Below, one piece after another: positions 1 to 11,620 of a stretch of 64,000 bases of DNA. Origin of the DNA: Paramacrobiotus metropolitanus (lineage: Eukaryota; Tardigrada; Eutardigrada; Parachela; Macrobiotidae). Location: the NCBI RefSeq assembly GCF_019649055.1, contig NW_026570246.1:744001-808000 (forward strand). Reading direction: 5' to 3'. The first letter of the stretch is position 1; every line of letters starts with the position of its first letter. Made by a program: the position numbers and the translations under genes. The notes under the pieces are model-generated. The model was not told the DNA's origin, searched no databases, and saw only the letters and a list, made by a program, of their open reading frames with translations.

Positions 1-560
1 CTCGCCACATAACCTAAAAAGCAATTTCGATCCATGTGTGGCCGTTATAGAGTATCAAAGTTTTTCTGCAAACCTTGTTACGTAATCAGTTATGAAACAC
101 ATAGTTTCTGTGCAAGAACAAGAAGATCGGTCGACCGACAAGAATTATTACCTCCAAAGCAAAAGTCACAAAAGTCGCAAAAACGAAAAAGCAAAAGTCT
201 TTTGAAGCAAACTGCGCCAAATTAACTAGTTGGAAGCAAAGCTTTAACGACAAAGTTTAAAGAATTACGCGAAACTGCACACGCGGTGACTGCAATACTT
301 TTGCTGCAGACTACGCTAACTACAGGCCACTTTTATGCTGCTTCTGATTGGCTGTAAGGCAATTTCAATGTTCAACCCCAGATCACGTTCAGCGCCGTTG
401 CGATCAAATTGATTTCGACAGCCAGTTTTAGTAACGGCGATTTTCGACTTTCTCGCAGTCTTACCACGGTGTTTCCAGACGATTTGTTATTTTGTTTTGA
501 TCCTCTACGATTTTTTTGGTTTTATGGCTGTCGACAGCCAAATTAGAACGTTAATGGTCA

Positions 561-1702
561 ATGCAAGCACTGGAAGTATTGCTATTTTGTGCGTTGAGCT
601 TGTCAGGCACGGCATGTTATGAAAGCAGGTGCAGCACTTAACCCAGTCTGCACTGATGTGAGGACCCACACCAATGTTGGAGAAGTCCTAAGGTAAGAGC
701 TAAGCGAACAGCCTTCCATACCAAGCATCATAAAATAAAATGTTTTGAATCATTGTGTATTTTTTATTTGCAGGTCCTTATGAAGCACTGCGTCGCTGGA
801 CGATTGTGCATGACGACATGCAGTAAAGCAACAGGTAATCGACGGGTAGAATAAAGCGCTATTTTGCCTAGAAGATCCCAAACGAGTTTTGATTTATGGA
901 AATAAGTAGTTTTTTTTGTAACCATAACTTTTGTTTTTTCTTGTGGACTGAAAACGTGAGTAAAAAATTAGGCAACGTAAGAAACCGATCAAGTTATATT
1001 TTTAATGCAGACGATTTTTCTTTAGGTTTTATTAATGTGCAACAATGACAGATTTAACGTACTAAAATTTTGTTTTGTTAATTCTTTTGTCGTCTGATTG
1101 CATGTCGACATGTAAGTGCTTTGACGATGAGTTATTGCGTAATTAGGGATGCGTTGATGATAAGTTTATTACGTTTTTGAAATTCGTTTTGCCACGTTTC
1201 GCAAGCATTTTTCTTATTTAATTTTTAAATGATATATTTAAAAAAATAAAAGATAGTAAATCAGCGTGGGGTTTCTGCACTGTACTGATCATTGAAGTTT
1301 TATTCGTAAAAACAATTTAAAATTTTTCTTGTCGAAGTGACGATTCTCAAATTTGTTTTGGCCAAATGATTTCGTAACAGAAACACTAATGCTTAATTTA
1401 AGATATTTTTCTTACTAACTGCATGTCAACATGCACAGCAATTTTGTGGGTGGTGTATCAAAAGTCTATGCATATGGTAGCGTTTTGTTGATAACGAATG
1501 GTCTTACGTGAATGAAGGAAAATAATGTGCGACGAAACATATCATATGTACGCAAATCAGCCGTGCTGATCTTTAATGTTTTACAGGGCAGATGAATTAT
1601 TGCTCTATGCAGCTCCATGGCCGGAACGCAAATTTAGCGGGAAATGCGTGGATGTCGACATCCATCATTGTACTTGTTATCCTGGTTTTAATTAGCTGTT
1701 GA
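561..1702 (+). pseudogene. Cys-rich secreted/GPI-anchored protein (Ly6-like), reading frame with two stops
   Basis: Three exons can be laid out: 561-692, 774-834 and 1587-1702, with good donors (GTAAGAGC, GTAATC) and acceptors (TTTGCAG, TTTTACAG) and matching phases. The ATG at 561 opens a hydrophobic signal-peptide-like start (MQALEVLLFCALSLSGTA) followed by Cys-Tyr. The downstream exons carry regularly spaced cysteines and end in a hydrophobic stretch (STSIIVLVILVLISC) directly before the stop, as in GPI-attachment signals. The layout (signal peptide, about ten Cys, GPI tail, roughly 100 residues) is that of small three-finger/Ly6-type surface proteins. In the same frame there is a TAA at 639-641 and a TGA at 654-656, so either the first exon is mis-modelled, or the gene is decayed. 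The family call is inference from layout only; the Cys spacing was not matched to a profile. Confidence 0.4.
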
Positions 1703-2002
1703 TGCATTTAGTAGCCGCTTTTGCTGTCCATGCTGGCATTTTGAAATTTTTAGCACTCTGTCAGTTCACCGTTTACGCTCCTGACGCATTATCCAGTTTG
1801 ATTTTTTGGTCTGATTATGTTGGTGTTTTCATGAGAAAGTATGTCTCGGATGTTGGTTTTTTTATGTAGTACCAGTTATGTGATATATGTCGAAATAAAT
1901 ACAAAATGATGTTCTATATCCATATCTAAATGTTTCATATTCGTAAGTATTATAAAACAAGGAGATCATCTGTAATATCTAAGTCTAATTCAAAAGTTAC
2001 CA
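1703..2002. other. Intergenic, AT-rich, no feature seen
   Basis: No open frame or repeat could be supported here. It separates the Cys-rich gene from the PPIP5K exon relic. Confidence 0.5.
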
Positions 2003-2278
2003 TTAAAGTATATGGTTTTTCTGACGAGGGTAAGCTTGGCTAAACTGCGGTGCCGACCGAAAGGCCGCTTGGTCGACCGGCTGATGCACTGATTGCGATG
2101 AATATGATACGTCGTAGATATTCGGGATCTTAGTTGTGACGAAACTGCTACCCGTCAATCGGAATTCTCCTCCCATGTCCACTTGGTGGCGATGCTGAAT
2201 TGCATCCCAATAATTTCTCATCACTGCATGTACGATGCAGCGTTCGAAATTAATTAATAATGCAATTGCAGCACCCAC
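2003..2278 (-). pseudogene. Decayed single-exon copy of the PPIP5K gene
   Basis: The - strand reads WDAIQHRHQ, then GEFRLTGSSFVTTKIPNIYD, which lines up with WDLIQRRWG and [19 protein letters not shown] of the intact PPIP5K exon at 13864-14132. The DNA also matches over about 200 bases on the same strand, with small deletions (for example the segment after the IYD codons is shortened, shifting the frame). Only this one exon's sequence is represented; the flanking PPIP5K exons and introns are not seen nearby. It is therefore a dispersed exon fragment and not a second gene. Origin (segmental copy or partial retrocopy) cannot be told from the window. Confidence 0.75.
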
Positions 2279-3027
2279 ATATGGAGACTTTTATGTTGTT
2301 ATGTGATATGTTATGTGCGAACAGTGTGATCAAAATGGTTCAAAAGTTTACATGTATGATGTCTATCTGTACATGTAACACCAGCAGGAAACGCCCTTTA
2401 ATATTGAAATGAACATGGCGGACCATCACAAGATTCAATACATACCGTGTTCACTTCGTTATCTGCTACTATCATTTTTGTTTGTGTCTTCTTTTACTTT
2501 TACGTTGTTTATCATATATGCATGTATGTTTAACATGCATATATGAGTTGTGGTGTGAAATCCCGCTCGCAAAATTAACAAGCATTTTTATTTTTTTTAT
2601 TGTTGTAATAATTTTTAATTTTAATCAAGTACTGCGATAGTGCGCTTGTGCGCTAGTAAATTAATATACTGTAAAGCTTTATGGCGGTGATGTGACTTCC
2701 ATTGGATTTTACTGTACTGTAATGGAGAGGCTATGGTTTCAAGGCTCGTTGCTCTAGTGCGCGGCCATTCATTAAACTGACTTCAGAGTTCAGGATAACG
2801 CAAGACCGTTGCAGCTTTACACTGGTTGCGCTAATTTTGATCGAATTTGATTTGTCAGCGGGGATGTGGACAAATTCTCCCTGTTACCTTAAATTTTAAA
2901 CTCAAAGTCTACGATGCTACAGACGGGAAGTTCTGAGGGTCCACTAAACCGGAAAGAGTAGATTTTTGAATCGATAGCGCCATAACGGCGACTGGCGAGG
3001 ATCCCCTTACGGCCTGCTGCCTGCAGA
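2279..3027. other. Intergenic, presumably upstream region of the coiled-coil gene
   Basis: AT-rich sequence with a short self-complementary stretch around 2515-2545 (ATGCATGTATG / CATGCATATATG). No coding potential was recognised. Confidence 0.4.
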
Positions 3028-6000
3028 ATGGAGAGCTTTCTGCAGTTTCTGTGGAATCAACGTTTTGCACCACTGGTACTCCTACATTGCTGGTTATTTC
3101 TGAAACTTTTATTGGCTCGCGACGTCTGTGGCCTGATCTTCCTGGTGGATCTGGCGTTTATTGCGGAGCTTCTAGAGCATGTTAACGGAAAGTGCGGAGT
3201 AATTTCTTTCTCGAATGGCAGCCAAAATTCTACGGCACTTGCACCTGAAGAACCAATCCTGGAGGTCCAAGAACTTCAGCACCAGCATTGCCTCGTACGT
3301 AAATGCATTATCAGGTTTCAGGTTTAGTTCGTGTCACACCGTTTGTGAAGCTTGCTGCGCTTTACCTCTTCAGGCTTATTTTGGTATTTTACATTTTTAC
3401 GCTGAATAATTTGTTGTTTTTACTTTTATCATAGTTGGACCAGGTTGGGTTCTAATATCTTATTAAGTCGCCATTATATTTTTTGACAGACTTTCGATAC
3501 CGTTGGCTGTCAGACGGATCAGGATGAAACGGATTCCAGAGAGCAACAAAGTCCCGTGTGCGAGAAACTGGTTCGTTAGATTCGTTGTATTGTTTAACAT
3601 ACTGTAAAATTGTAAATTCATCCATTGTGTGTGCCGGACCACTGACTGTCGTAAAATATGAAACCTTGATAACTGAATAAAATTACAAATCCATAAGAGA
3701 TAAATCTGATTGAAGCCGTTTATTCAGATAAGCACCGGAGCATTAGTTCCTCAAGCTCATTTTACGATAATAATTTGGTTTTTTTGAAATTTTTATCGTG
3801 ATTGCGTCCTTATCTTCCGATTCAATTTTTTTACTGTCAGACTTTCGACACCGTTGGCTGTCAGACGGAAAAGGATGAAGCCGATTCCCAAGAAGAACAG
3901 AGCCTCGTGACTCCTGTCTGCGACAAAGTGGTACGTTTGAATTCTGATTCGTCAAATTCGTTGTAATATTTAACAAACATACATTGTGTCACTTGTGTGT
4001 GCCGGTCGTAAAATGCGAAACCTTGACAGGGTAGTTGAATAAAATCTCAAATCCGTACGCAGTAAAAGTAATTTGATTAAAGCTGTTCATGGAGGCTTAG
4101 GGACAGTTAGGGTAGCATCGGAGCGAAGCAGTATTGTTTTGAATACTGCTACGTTTCGCACGTTCGTAAAATGATACCTCAAGGGAAGTAGCCACGATGT
4201 TATCGCGTTTGTAACGTTTATATTGAACGACTAGACATGCGTTATTATTGACTTGTTGGTGAAATGCGTTGTAAAAAATCTAGTTTGTGTTATTTTTAAG
4301 TGTTTTCTTTGTGATTACTGCAGCGATCTTTGCGACTTGGTAGTTGGTAGTGGTACTTTGTGAAAACTGTAAACCTCGAACCAAAACTCGGTAATTTTTT
4401 TGTACTTTTTCGCTGAACCAGTTTTAGTAATATAATACCGACAGAACTGAAAAATTCGAGCAGCTTTTCCGTTTCTCAGATAATTTGTTTCAACAAGAAA
4501 ATTTCACAATTCGGAATCATGAGCGAATGACGTCATTGCACTGCAGGTCGGTCAGGAGATGTCCACTCAAACGGACGAGCCATCGCTCGCTCTGGCCCAA
4601 ACGGATATGTCACTGGATATGAATTCTCCTCCCCGTCGTTTCGTTCGCCAGCTGATTAAACCTCCATCTCCGCGGGCAGAAGTCCAGACGCCGCATCATG
4701 ACTTCGAGGTGAATGAAGCGCTGTGCGAGGAACTGCAACAAGTGAATTTTCAGCTGGACATTTTGACCGCTGAAAAAGTCTTACGGGAGGCCAAAGTTCA
4801 GGAGCTGCTTACGGAGGCTAAGGATGTTTTGACTCTAGTGGAAGAGGCTGCGGCTCACAAAATTAAAGCGGAGTCCGAAAAGGCTGGCGCTCTGCAACGT
4901 CTGGAAGTGGCAGAAAAACGCCTTGTGGTAGGTTTTATGAAAAAAGGTTTTGAACGGCTTATTGGGTTTTAAATTCTCGGTAAATAATATGGTGTATTTG
5001 AATTTTTTATGGCTTTTCCTTGTGCATTTACCTAGTTGTCATACTGCAGAATGAACCTCTTGGTGTTAAAGCCACTGTTGATTAACAATGAGATCTTAGT
5101 TAAGAGTTGGTTTGAATATTAATGCGCGAATTATATGTACAAACGATGACCTTTTGTGCTTTGATTTGAACCTGAACATTGCTCTTATCTCACAGGAATT
5201 TGAAGGTGAAGTGAATGATGTCCGTCTGGTTGTGGACAGTCAGCGTAAAATCATCGAGGACCTTAAAGCACAGCTGGATGCTCAAGCCGAAGAAATGAAA
5301 CGGACAATGTCGATGGAAGACGACGACGATGATACCCCGCTACCCGAAAAGTACCGCACGTTACAGGAGAAATACGACAAAATTGAGGAAATGTTCGACC
5401 AGACCATTGTGGAAAATGAGCAGTTGGTAAAGGACAAGCAAGTACTGAGCTGCGAAAAAACCAGTTTGGAGTCGGAAGTGGAGAGTCTGAATGCCCAGAT
5501 TGCACTGCTACGAGATGAAGTAAAAGTTAGTCAGAATGCGGTTTCTGCTAAGGAGACGGAGATGGAGGAGCTAGTGATAGGATTGAATACGAGAATTAAG
5601 GAATTGCAAACTGGTCTGCACAATGAGTCGGTCAAATTCGATATGATGGATGCGAATTTGCTGTCGTTTACCAGTTCTCCGAAACGCTCACAACTACACA
5701 CTTCTGTGATCCGTACACAGAGCGGGACTGTGGATGGCCAGCACAGTGAATCGGTCCGAAGTGGTACAATGGATGGAAGTCTGATCTCGTTGGGAACATC
5801 ACCGAAACGGTCACAGATGCAGAATATGTTCCGCGCACAGCAAATAGTGGAAAGCCAGAAGTGCCGAATCTCCATGACCAGTTTCTCGTTGAAGAGTGAT
5901 GAAGGCAGTAACGTTTCGATGCCACTGGGGAATGACACGAGCGCATTGAATGCTAGTGTTGCCAGTATGCCCGGCAATCTGCTGGTCACGCCGACAACTG

Positions 6001-7167
6001 ACAACTTGAAGAAGCGCAAGGAGTGGTTTAACAGCGCGGAAAAAAGTGTTGTTTCAACTAAGCATGTGCGGTTTGAATCAGGTTTGTGGTTTTACTTTGT
6101 AACTTTTGTGATTTTGTCGGTGTCCCTATCTGATTTGCACATTCATATCTTGAAAAATACGCTGAACGTACTTCACTTGTAAGCTAACCAGAAAGTTTGA
6201 GCGGTTGTTTAGTTCGAGGTGTGATAAACGATACACACTGATAAACTGATTTTTTTATGCTTTCAGGAAGTGAAGTGGGAGGCTTGGTGTCGAACGTGAA
6301 ACCTGATTTTAGCCGCCCAGCATTGTCTGCCGTCAATGGAAAGCAGTTTGCGGTGTCCAAACCGTTAAAAAAGCGGCCTAGTATTCATTCCAATATCCCC
6401 GTTAGTGTACGTGCTGATATTTTGAGAAGTGTACACTGTACACCAGTATCTTTAGTGGTTTACGGATAATTTAGCAGTTGTGATTACTTATTAGAATAAA
6501 AATACATTTTATCAATGCGTTCAATGGTCTAATCACCCTTAATAAGTATCTGACATCGGATACAAACTAAGCACCAAAAACTTTCAATGGACATACATAA
6601 CTGCGACAGTCAAGTTTATTGTTATTGAGAACAATTATTACTGTATCGTTTTTCTGGTGTATTGTTGAAAACGTAATGTTAAGAATGAATTCAGTCACAA
6701 TCTCAAATTAGTTCATCACAGTATTTACCTTATTATATTTTGTTAACTTGCATTTTGCTATTTTAGCAAATGCTCCCACCCACTCGAATTCCTTCCTTTT
6801 CTCCTAAACCACCATTTATTCGGCCTGCCGGCAACTCGGAATTAAGTTTAACCATAAGGTGAAGTTGATCCAGCCTACTCCCGAAGCGCGTCAACAGCAG
6901 AAGGCAGGGTTGGCCCTTGTGGCACAGCATCTAGCGGAGCAGCAGATGAATCGTTCGCTGCGGACTAGTGCTAGTTTTATGACTTCACCGGCCCCCAATC
7001 CGCGCCGCCAGTACTACAGTGAACAGTACTCTTCAGCGTTGGCTTCCAAAATTTGCCTCATGATTCTCCAGTCTGTGGTTAGTTTTGCTTGTTTTAGAAT
7101 CTCTGAAGCTGGTTTTCTTTGTTTATATTGCGCAGTTTTTCGGAAGGTTTTTTTATTATGTGGATAG
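3028..7167 (+). CDS. Coiled-coil protein with repeated QT (LC8-type) motifs; unrecognised family
   Basis: Exons supported by splice sites and phase: an exon ending at 3294 (start uncertain, open from 3028), then 3490-3570, 3841-3930, 4547-4927, 5196-6081, 6267-6400, and a last coding block from about 6847 to 7167. Exons 3490-3570 and 3841-3930 are duplicates, both beginning TFDTVGCQT. The N-terminal third holds five QT motifs (GCQTD, GCQTE, STQTD, LAQTD, EVQTP), the shape of dynein light chain LC8 binding arrays. Residues encoded at 4700-5650 form long heptad coiled coils with an acidic break (MEDDDDDTP). The C-terminal part is Ser/Thr/basic with repeated SPKRSQ sites that resemble CDK targets. 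I do not recognise the family; a cytoskeletal or centrosomal scaffold is only inferred. The frame does not run cleanly across 6767-6860, and the 3' end after 7078 (a possible donor) is uncertain. Confidence 0.65.
3430..4130 (+). repeat. Tandem duplication of an exon plus its flanking introns
   Basis: Two units of about 350 bases follow each other. Each holds one small exon (3490-3570, 3841-3930) and then matching intron sequence: the TTCGTTGTA stretch, TGTGTGCCGG, CGTAAAAT, GAAACCTTGA, TGAATAAAAT and AAATCC occur in the same order in both. The two exons differ by a few substitutions and by three extra codons in the second. Confidence 0.85.
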
Positions 7168-7807
7168 ATGATGCTCTTGAAAGGTTGTGTAAGTATACGT
7201 GTTTTCTCTGGTTCGGATAGTAGTGTTGAGTTAACACACGTGATGAATGTTGTATGAGTGCATAAACAGGCATATTGAATGTTTAAAATTTGCTCAACTG
7301 TCCTGCGGTAGTTGTTTTTCGGCTTTCATTTAGAAACTGCACATTGAATCCGCGACAAGTTGTTTTCATAAAATGTTCTCGATAATTTTGTTTGTATCTG
7401 CTCATTCTGCTGTAAGTGTTAATTGAACGAAGTTGGTAACAACCGCCGTAACGGGCGTCTGTAAGCAGATTTTATCGGTGTGTAAGGGCAACTAACGATC
7501 GGACAACGGTCGCGGGATCAGACGCACACTACAGTACTTTACTTTTAATACTGTTTACATAAGCAGAGTGCTGCACTTACAACTCGTTACAAGTGCTGGA
7601 CCTTCTACAAGTTTAACTTTTATTTTTTAACGTAAAAACAAAATAACTCTAAAAGTTAAAACCTATACTTCGAAGTACCGATGTTTTTTCTGGTTTGATT
7701 TTCGGTTATTGTTATTTCGTGGTGATGTTATCTGGTGTTCGATCCTGAACTGTCAGAGTGCTAAATAATCCCCTTAACTTAAGCCCTATGATTCCAGTCG
7801 AGAAACC

Positions 7808-8176
7808 ATGTCGTTTCCATTTCACGCACTCACTCATCCATATCCCCCGCAGCCTTTGCTGTTTCCACCACAGCCCATGCGACATCCACTGCCGCCTGTA
7901 CCACCACATCTGCAGCCGCCACTGTATCATCATCAGGCTCCGACGGCGCCAATCCCCGCACCTCACCCACGGGGGCCCCGACCCCCCTTGCTTCCCTTCG
8001 ACCACCATCATCACATTCACATCCCCGTTTCGCCACAGCCATCTGGCGAGCTGTCCCCCTCGTCCCGGTCCCGTATTGTCGCCGTACCATCGTCCCGAAG
8101 CACGGTTGAGCTTCCACCAGATGTCGTCATCCGAATCGCTGCAGAGTTATCCTTCATGGGACAGTGCCTTGCCTGA
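7808..8176 (+). CDS. Upstream Pro/His-rich open frame overlapping the ZCCHC7-like start
   Basis: An ATG in good context (AAACCATGT) opens 122 codons rich in Pro and His (for example HPYPPQPLLFPPQPM), overlapping the first 56 nt of the zinc-knuckle protein frame by one-base shift. It could be an upstream ORF that dampens translation of the main frame, an alternative N-terminus joined by an unseen intron, or chance openness of a C-rich sequence. No homology is recognised. Confidence 0.25.
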   Translation: MSFPFHALTHPYPPQPLLFPPQPMRHPLPPVPPHLQPPLYHHQAPTAPIPAPHPRGPRPPLLPFDHHHHIHIPVSPQPSGELSPSSRSRIVAVPSSRSTVELPPDVVIRIAAELSFMGQCLA

Positions 8177-10473
8177 CGCACGGGGATCTGATATTTATCT
8201 GCGTGCCGTCCCTCCTCTGGAGCAACGGGAGCACTACCTCCGTCAGACTGTCCATCCTGCAGTCCATTCGCATTATGATATGTTACATGATGCTGGAAGA
8301 CGATTCGCTCGCACGGATGCGCAATTTAAACGAACAGCTGACTATGACGATGAAGATAATTCCCAGTACGGAACAAAACGCTTGCGTGTGGACTCCGCGC
8401 CCGAAGCAGCTAAAACACCGAGTTTTTTCCAAAAATTAATACACCCACAGGATCAAGCAACGAAAAAAATCCATCCTGCATCGAGGCTTCCGATGCCGTC
8501 GCGGCCAGCACAAATTGCGGTCGAATCGGTGAAAAACAGTTTGCTCAATGGCGATAGCGTGCATTTTGCGCGCGTATCGCATCCTGCGCAGCAGTCCACC
8601 GTCAGTATTCTATCCGAGAGCACCGACTCTCTGCCTGTATCCTCCCGCGTGATTCCCGCTGATGCGGATGCTTGGGATGATTCGGATGCGGAGATTGCGG
8701 CGGTGTTCGATCGGGATATGTCGACACGGAATCGTTCAGCGCACGAAAATGTTCGTAGACGTTACAGGTTACCGCGGCTGTCGAATGCGTTGGAGAAAGA
8801 TGTACTGAGTGGGATATTCTCTGATTGGGAACGCGAGGACGCTGGCGACAGAAACGGGTGGGATGGTGGTGAAAATAGTCATGACGCCCATACGAATTTC
8901 CTCCCACCAGGTATTTCGGATTTTTTTGTGCAATGAATCCAGAGCCTCGAGTTTACTGTAATTTGCCTTCTGTGAGTGATTTAAGCACAGTTTATTTACG
9001 CACTTATTGCGTTGGGGATTTTGTGTTATTCCGCGATGATATGATCTTTGATGCTGTCTAATAATTTTGTAAAGTGTAGACAGTTTCGGTTTTTTACTGC
9101 TTACTTTCACAGCTAGCTTTTTACTGTCATGATAACACTACTTTTTATAGTATGTAATCCATATTCGGTTGCTTACCAATTAATCAGTTAATATTCAGCT
9201 GGTTACCATTTACCAATACTCTGCATTTACCATGAAGTTCGTTGGAAGGTTGATTTGTGAAACATGTTGCTTTTCCTTGGCAGCTATTTCGTTTTTTATC
9301 TTAATAATTTTCTTGTAGGTGAACCAGGATTTCCTGTGGACATCGGCGTTGAACAACGTCTAAACCATTCTGCACGCATCCCACCGGCATCCGGTCCAAT
9401 GCAACCCGCAGTAAAGTCACGGATTGGACATTTATCATCCGATTTCTTATGTTTGGATGCAATCATGGCTGCTCTGCCAGGTAGGAAATCAGCTGCAACG
9501 AATAAAAAGTACCCGTGAAAATTGTCAACAATCTGCCAAATTACAGACGATATTGCTGTCTGGGGCATTAGTGGTTACGACAGAATGCGGGAAAATGGAG
9601 TTTATCTTCAAAGAAGAGATAAACGACAAGTATGTTTCCCTGATAAATTTCATGTTTCGGTATTTACTTCTTTTAAACCTTTCTTTGGTTAAAGTTTCGG
9701 TTTACCTATGCATTAGAGATCACAAATATGTTGCTGTTGTGGCGAAAGGACGCCGGTCCAGCACCACCGATGTCCGCAGATAATGTGCGGGATATGCCAC
9801 AGTTATGAACACTTGCAGAATGAATGCCCTTTCCACTGGAAGGCGTTGCGTCTGACATGCCGACGTTGCCAATCTGTTGGTCATTTAGACGCGGTCTGCA
9901 CTGAAACCTGGCGGCAGTACCATGCTACGGTAATAGTAGGCAGTGTACTGCAGTTTCCCATGTATAGGGTTCAATTTTTAGTGTTTTTTTAGATTACATC
10001 GGATAGCGGCTTGATTGTTTCACCGACGAGAAACAAACAGTTTTACTGCTGCAACTGCGCAGCTCCTGGACATTTATTCCACGTAAGCTTTACCATAGTT
10101 TTGCTCTATGACTTCGGATTGCCGTCAAAGTTATTTTTTATGGATGTATTTTGTTCCTTGTTGGTAAATTGTTTGTTTCCTTATTCACTTTTTTCTACAG
10201 GAGTGCCGTAATAAAAGGTATAACAAATACATCGTTTCCTCACCAAATTTGTTCGTGAAATGCTACGACACGGCTGCAAAACTGAGGGTATACCGCCAAC
10301 AACAGCAAGTGGAATCTCCATTGGTTAACTTCAGCAGGATGCTTTCTGGCACGATGAGCGAGGAGGATTGGGGATTGATGAGCGCTACGGATGATCCTTC
10401 AACGAGTTTCCGGAAACGCATTCATTCTGACAGTTCGCCGTCAGCTAGCCCGAAACGAAGAGGGCCACGTTGA
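8121..10473 (+). CDS. ZCCHC7: ZCCHC7/Air-like zinc-knuckle RNA-binding protein
   Basis: Six exons, 8121-8910, 9319-9480, 9547-9629, 9717-9929, 9993-10082 and 10201-10473, close in frame to 536 aa. The N-terminal half is low-complexity and charged. The C-terminal half has one irregular knuckle (CCCC followed by HHRC) and three canonical CX2CX4HX4C knuckles: CGICHSYEHLQNEC, CRRCQSVGHLDAVC and CCNCAAPGHLFHEC. Directly after the third comes TETWRQYH, the counterpart of the DIWRQYH signature of ZCCHC7. ZCCHC7 and yeast Air1/Air2 are the RNA-binding subunits of the TRAMP polyadenylation complex that hands nuclear RNAs to the exosome. The start at 8121 is chosen because it is the first ATG (MSSSES) of a continuous coding frame; the frame is open further upstream but its composition changes. 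A poly(A) signal AATAAA lies at 10722. Confidence 0.85.
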
Positions 10474-11620
10474 AGGAGAAGGGTGTAACACAAGTACCAA
10501 ACTGAAACTGGATTCCGGAACTCTGGATCTTCGATCTCTGATTGTTCTTTTGTACGCCTGGGTGCATTGAGTTCGGTCATTTTCGAAGTATTTCAAGCAG
10601 GTCCATGCAATTTTTCATGTCTCTTGCAGCGGCTGCGGAAATTATTTTGGCCTTTACTGGTTACGTGTAACTGTAGCCCTTTAAGAAAATGCAGTCCTTA
10701 ATGGAAAAAGAAGAGCTCGTTAATAAAAATGATATTTCGATGACTGATCAACATTACTGCTTTAGCCCAAGAATGACCGTTGTATTCTAGTCATTTCGTA
10801 GTAATTTTGTCTCACGGCAGAGTACACTTCGTGCACCTGTTGTAATCCAGGTGAATTTGCTGACGCATATCAGTACTTACTCCTACTGCGGTTAACGTTG
10901 GTCAAAACACCAGCCTTGTAATTGTATTTTAGATTCAGCAGAAATAAACCGACACAATTTAACGGATTCGTTATTATAGAACTGAATTAGATCTCAAGCA
11001 AAAAGCGATCTCAAGCATTTTCGAAATCATGATGCATAATTACTGCAACACCAAACAAAAATTGCAGAACAGTAAGTACTGTCTGTATATGTATGGTTTG
11101 TAATAATTATCTTTTAAATTTAATGTTTGGCGAAAGAAGTACAAGCGATAACAACAAGTTAGTGAGAGTCAAAACAAAAGGTATCGTAACAAACATGTTT
11201 TCCTAACTGGTACAATAATAATTTCCATAACAGGTATAACGATGCAATTGTAACTGTACTCTCTAACTAGTGTCCGCATACATGTTTTATGTATGTACAG
11301 AGGAAATAATAATAACTATAAAATAATTGTTTATATCTGTAGATACTGTAAGTCTCACATCCCGAAAATGCATTATCTGGTTTTAATCAACACACAGCAA
11401 ACTTCGAAGCGTCGAAGCCTTCTTATTCAGTTTCTCGCACATTTTCCTGTTTAACAGAGGTTCCAAAATGAACACAAAAAATAAAATAAAATAAAAAACG
11501 CACACAATAAATAAATAGTCATCTCAAAAGAGACTGAAAGGAAACGAACAAACACAACCTTAAATGGTGAAATCTCACTAACCAAATTATCACAAAATAA
11601 TAATCTGCAGCCATGCGGCA
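10474..11620. other. Convergent 3' regions of the ZCCHC7-like and PPIP5K genes
   Basis: AT-rich sequence with no open frame of note. It should hold the two 3' UTRs; an A-rich run (AAAATAAAATAAAATAAAA) lies near 11480. Confidence 0.5.
10722..10727 (+). terminator. Poly(A) signal AATAAA of the ZCCHC7-like gene
   Basis: AATAAA about 250 bases downstream of the stop codon at 10471-10473, on the same strand. Confidence 0.5.

Noticed and set aside
629-646. 18-base GT...AG interval that would remove the TAA at 639 in frame
   Set aside because: Far below the smallest intron supported elsewhere in the window (about 63 bases), and the TGA at 654 would remain.
3199-3221. 23-base GT...AG interval that would give the coiled-coil gene an ATG start at 3179 (MLTESAD)
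   Set aside because: Attractive phase, but too short for an animal intron; the start is left open.
5531-6019. 162-codon frame on the - strand
   Set aside because: Antisense shadow of the long coiled-coil exon 5196-6081.
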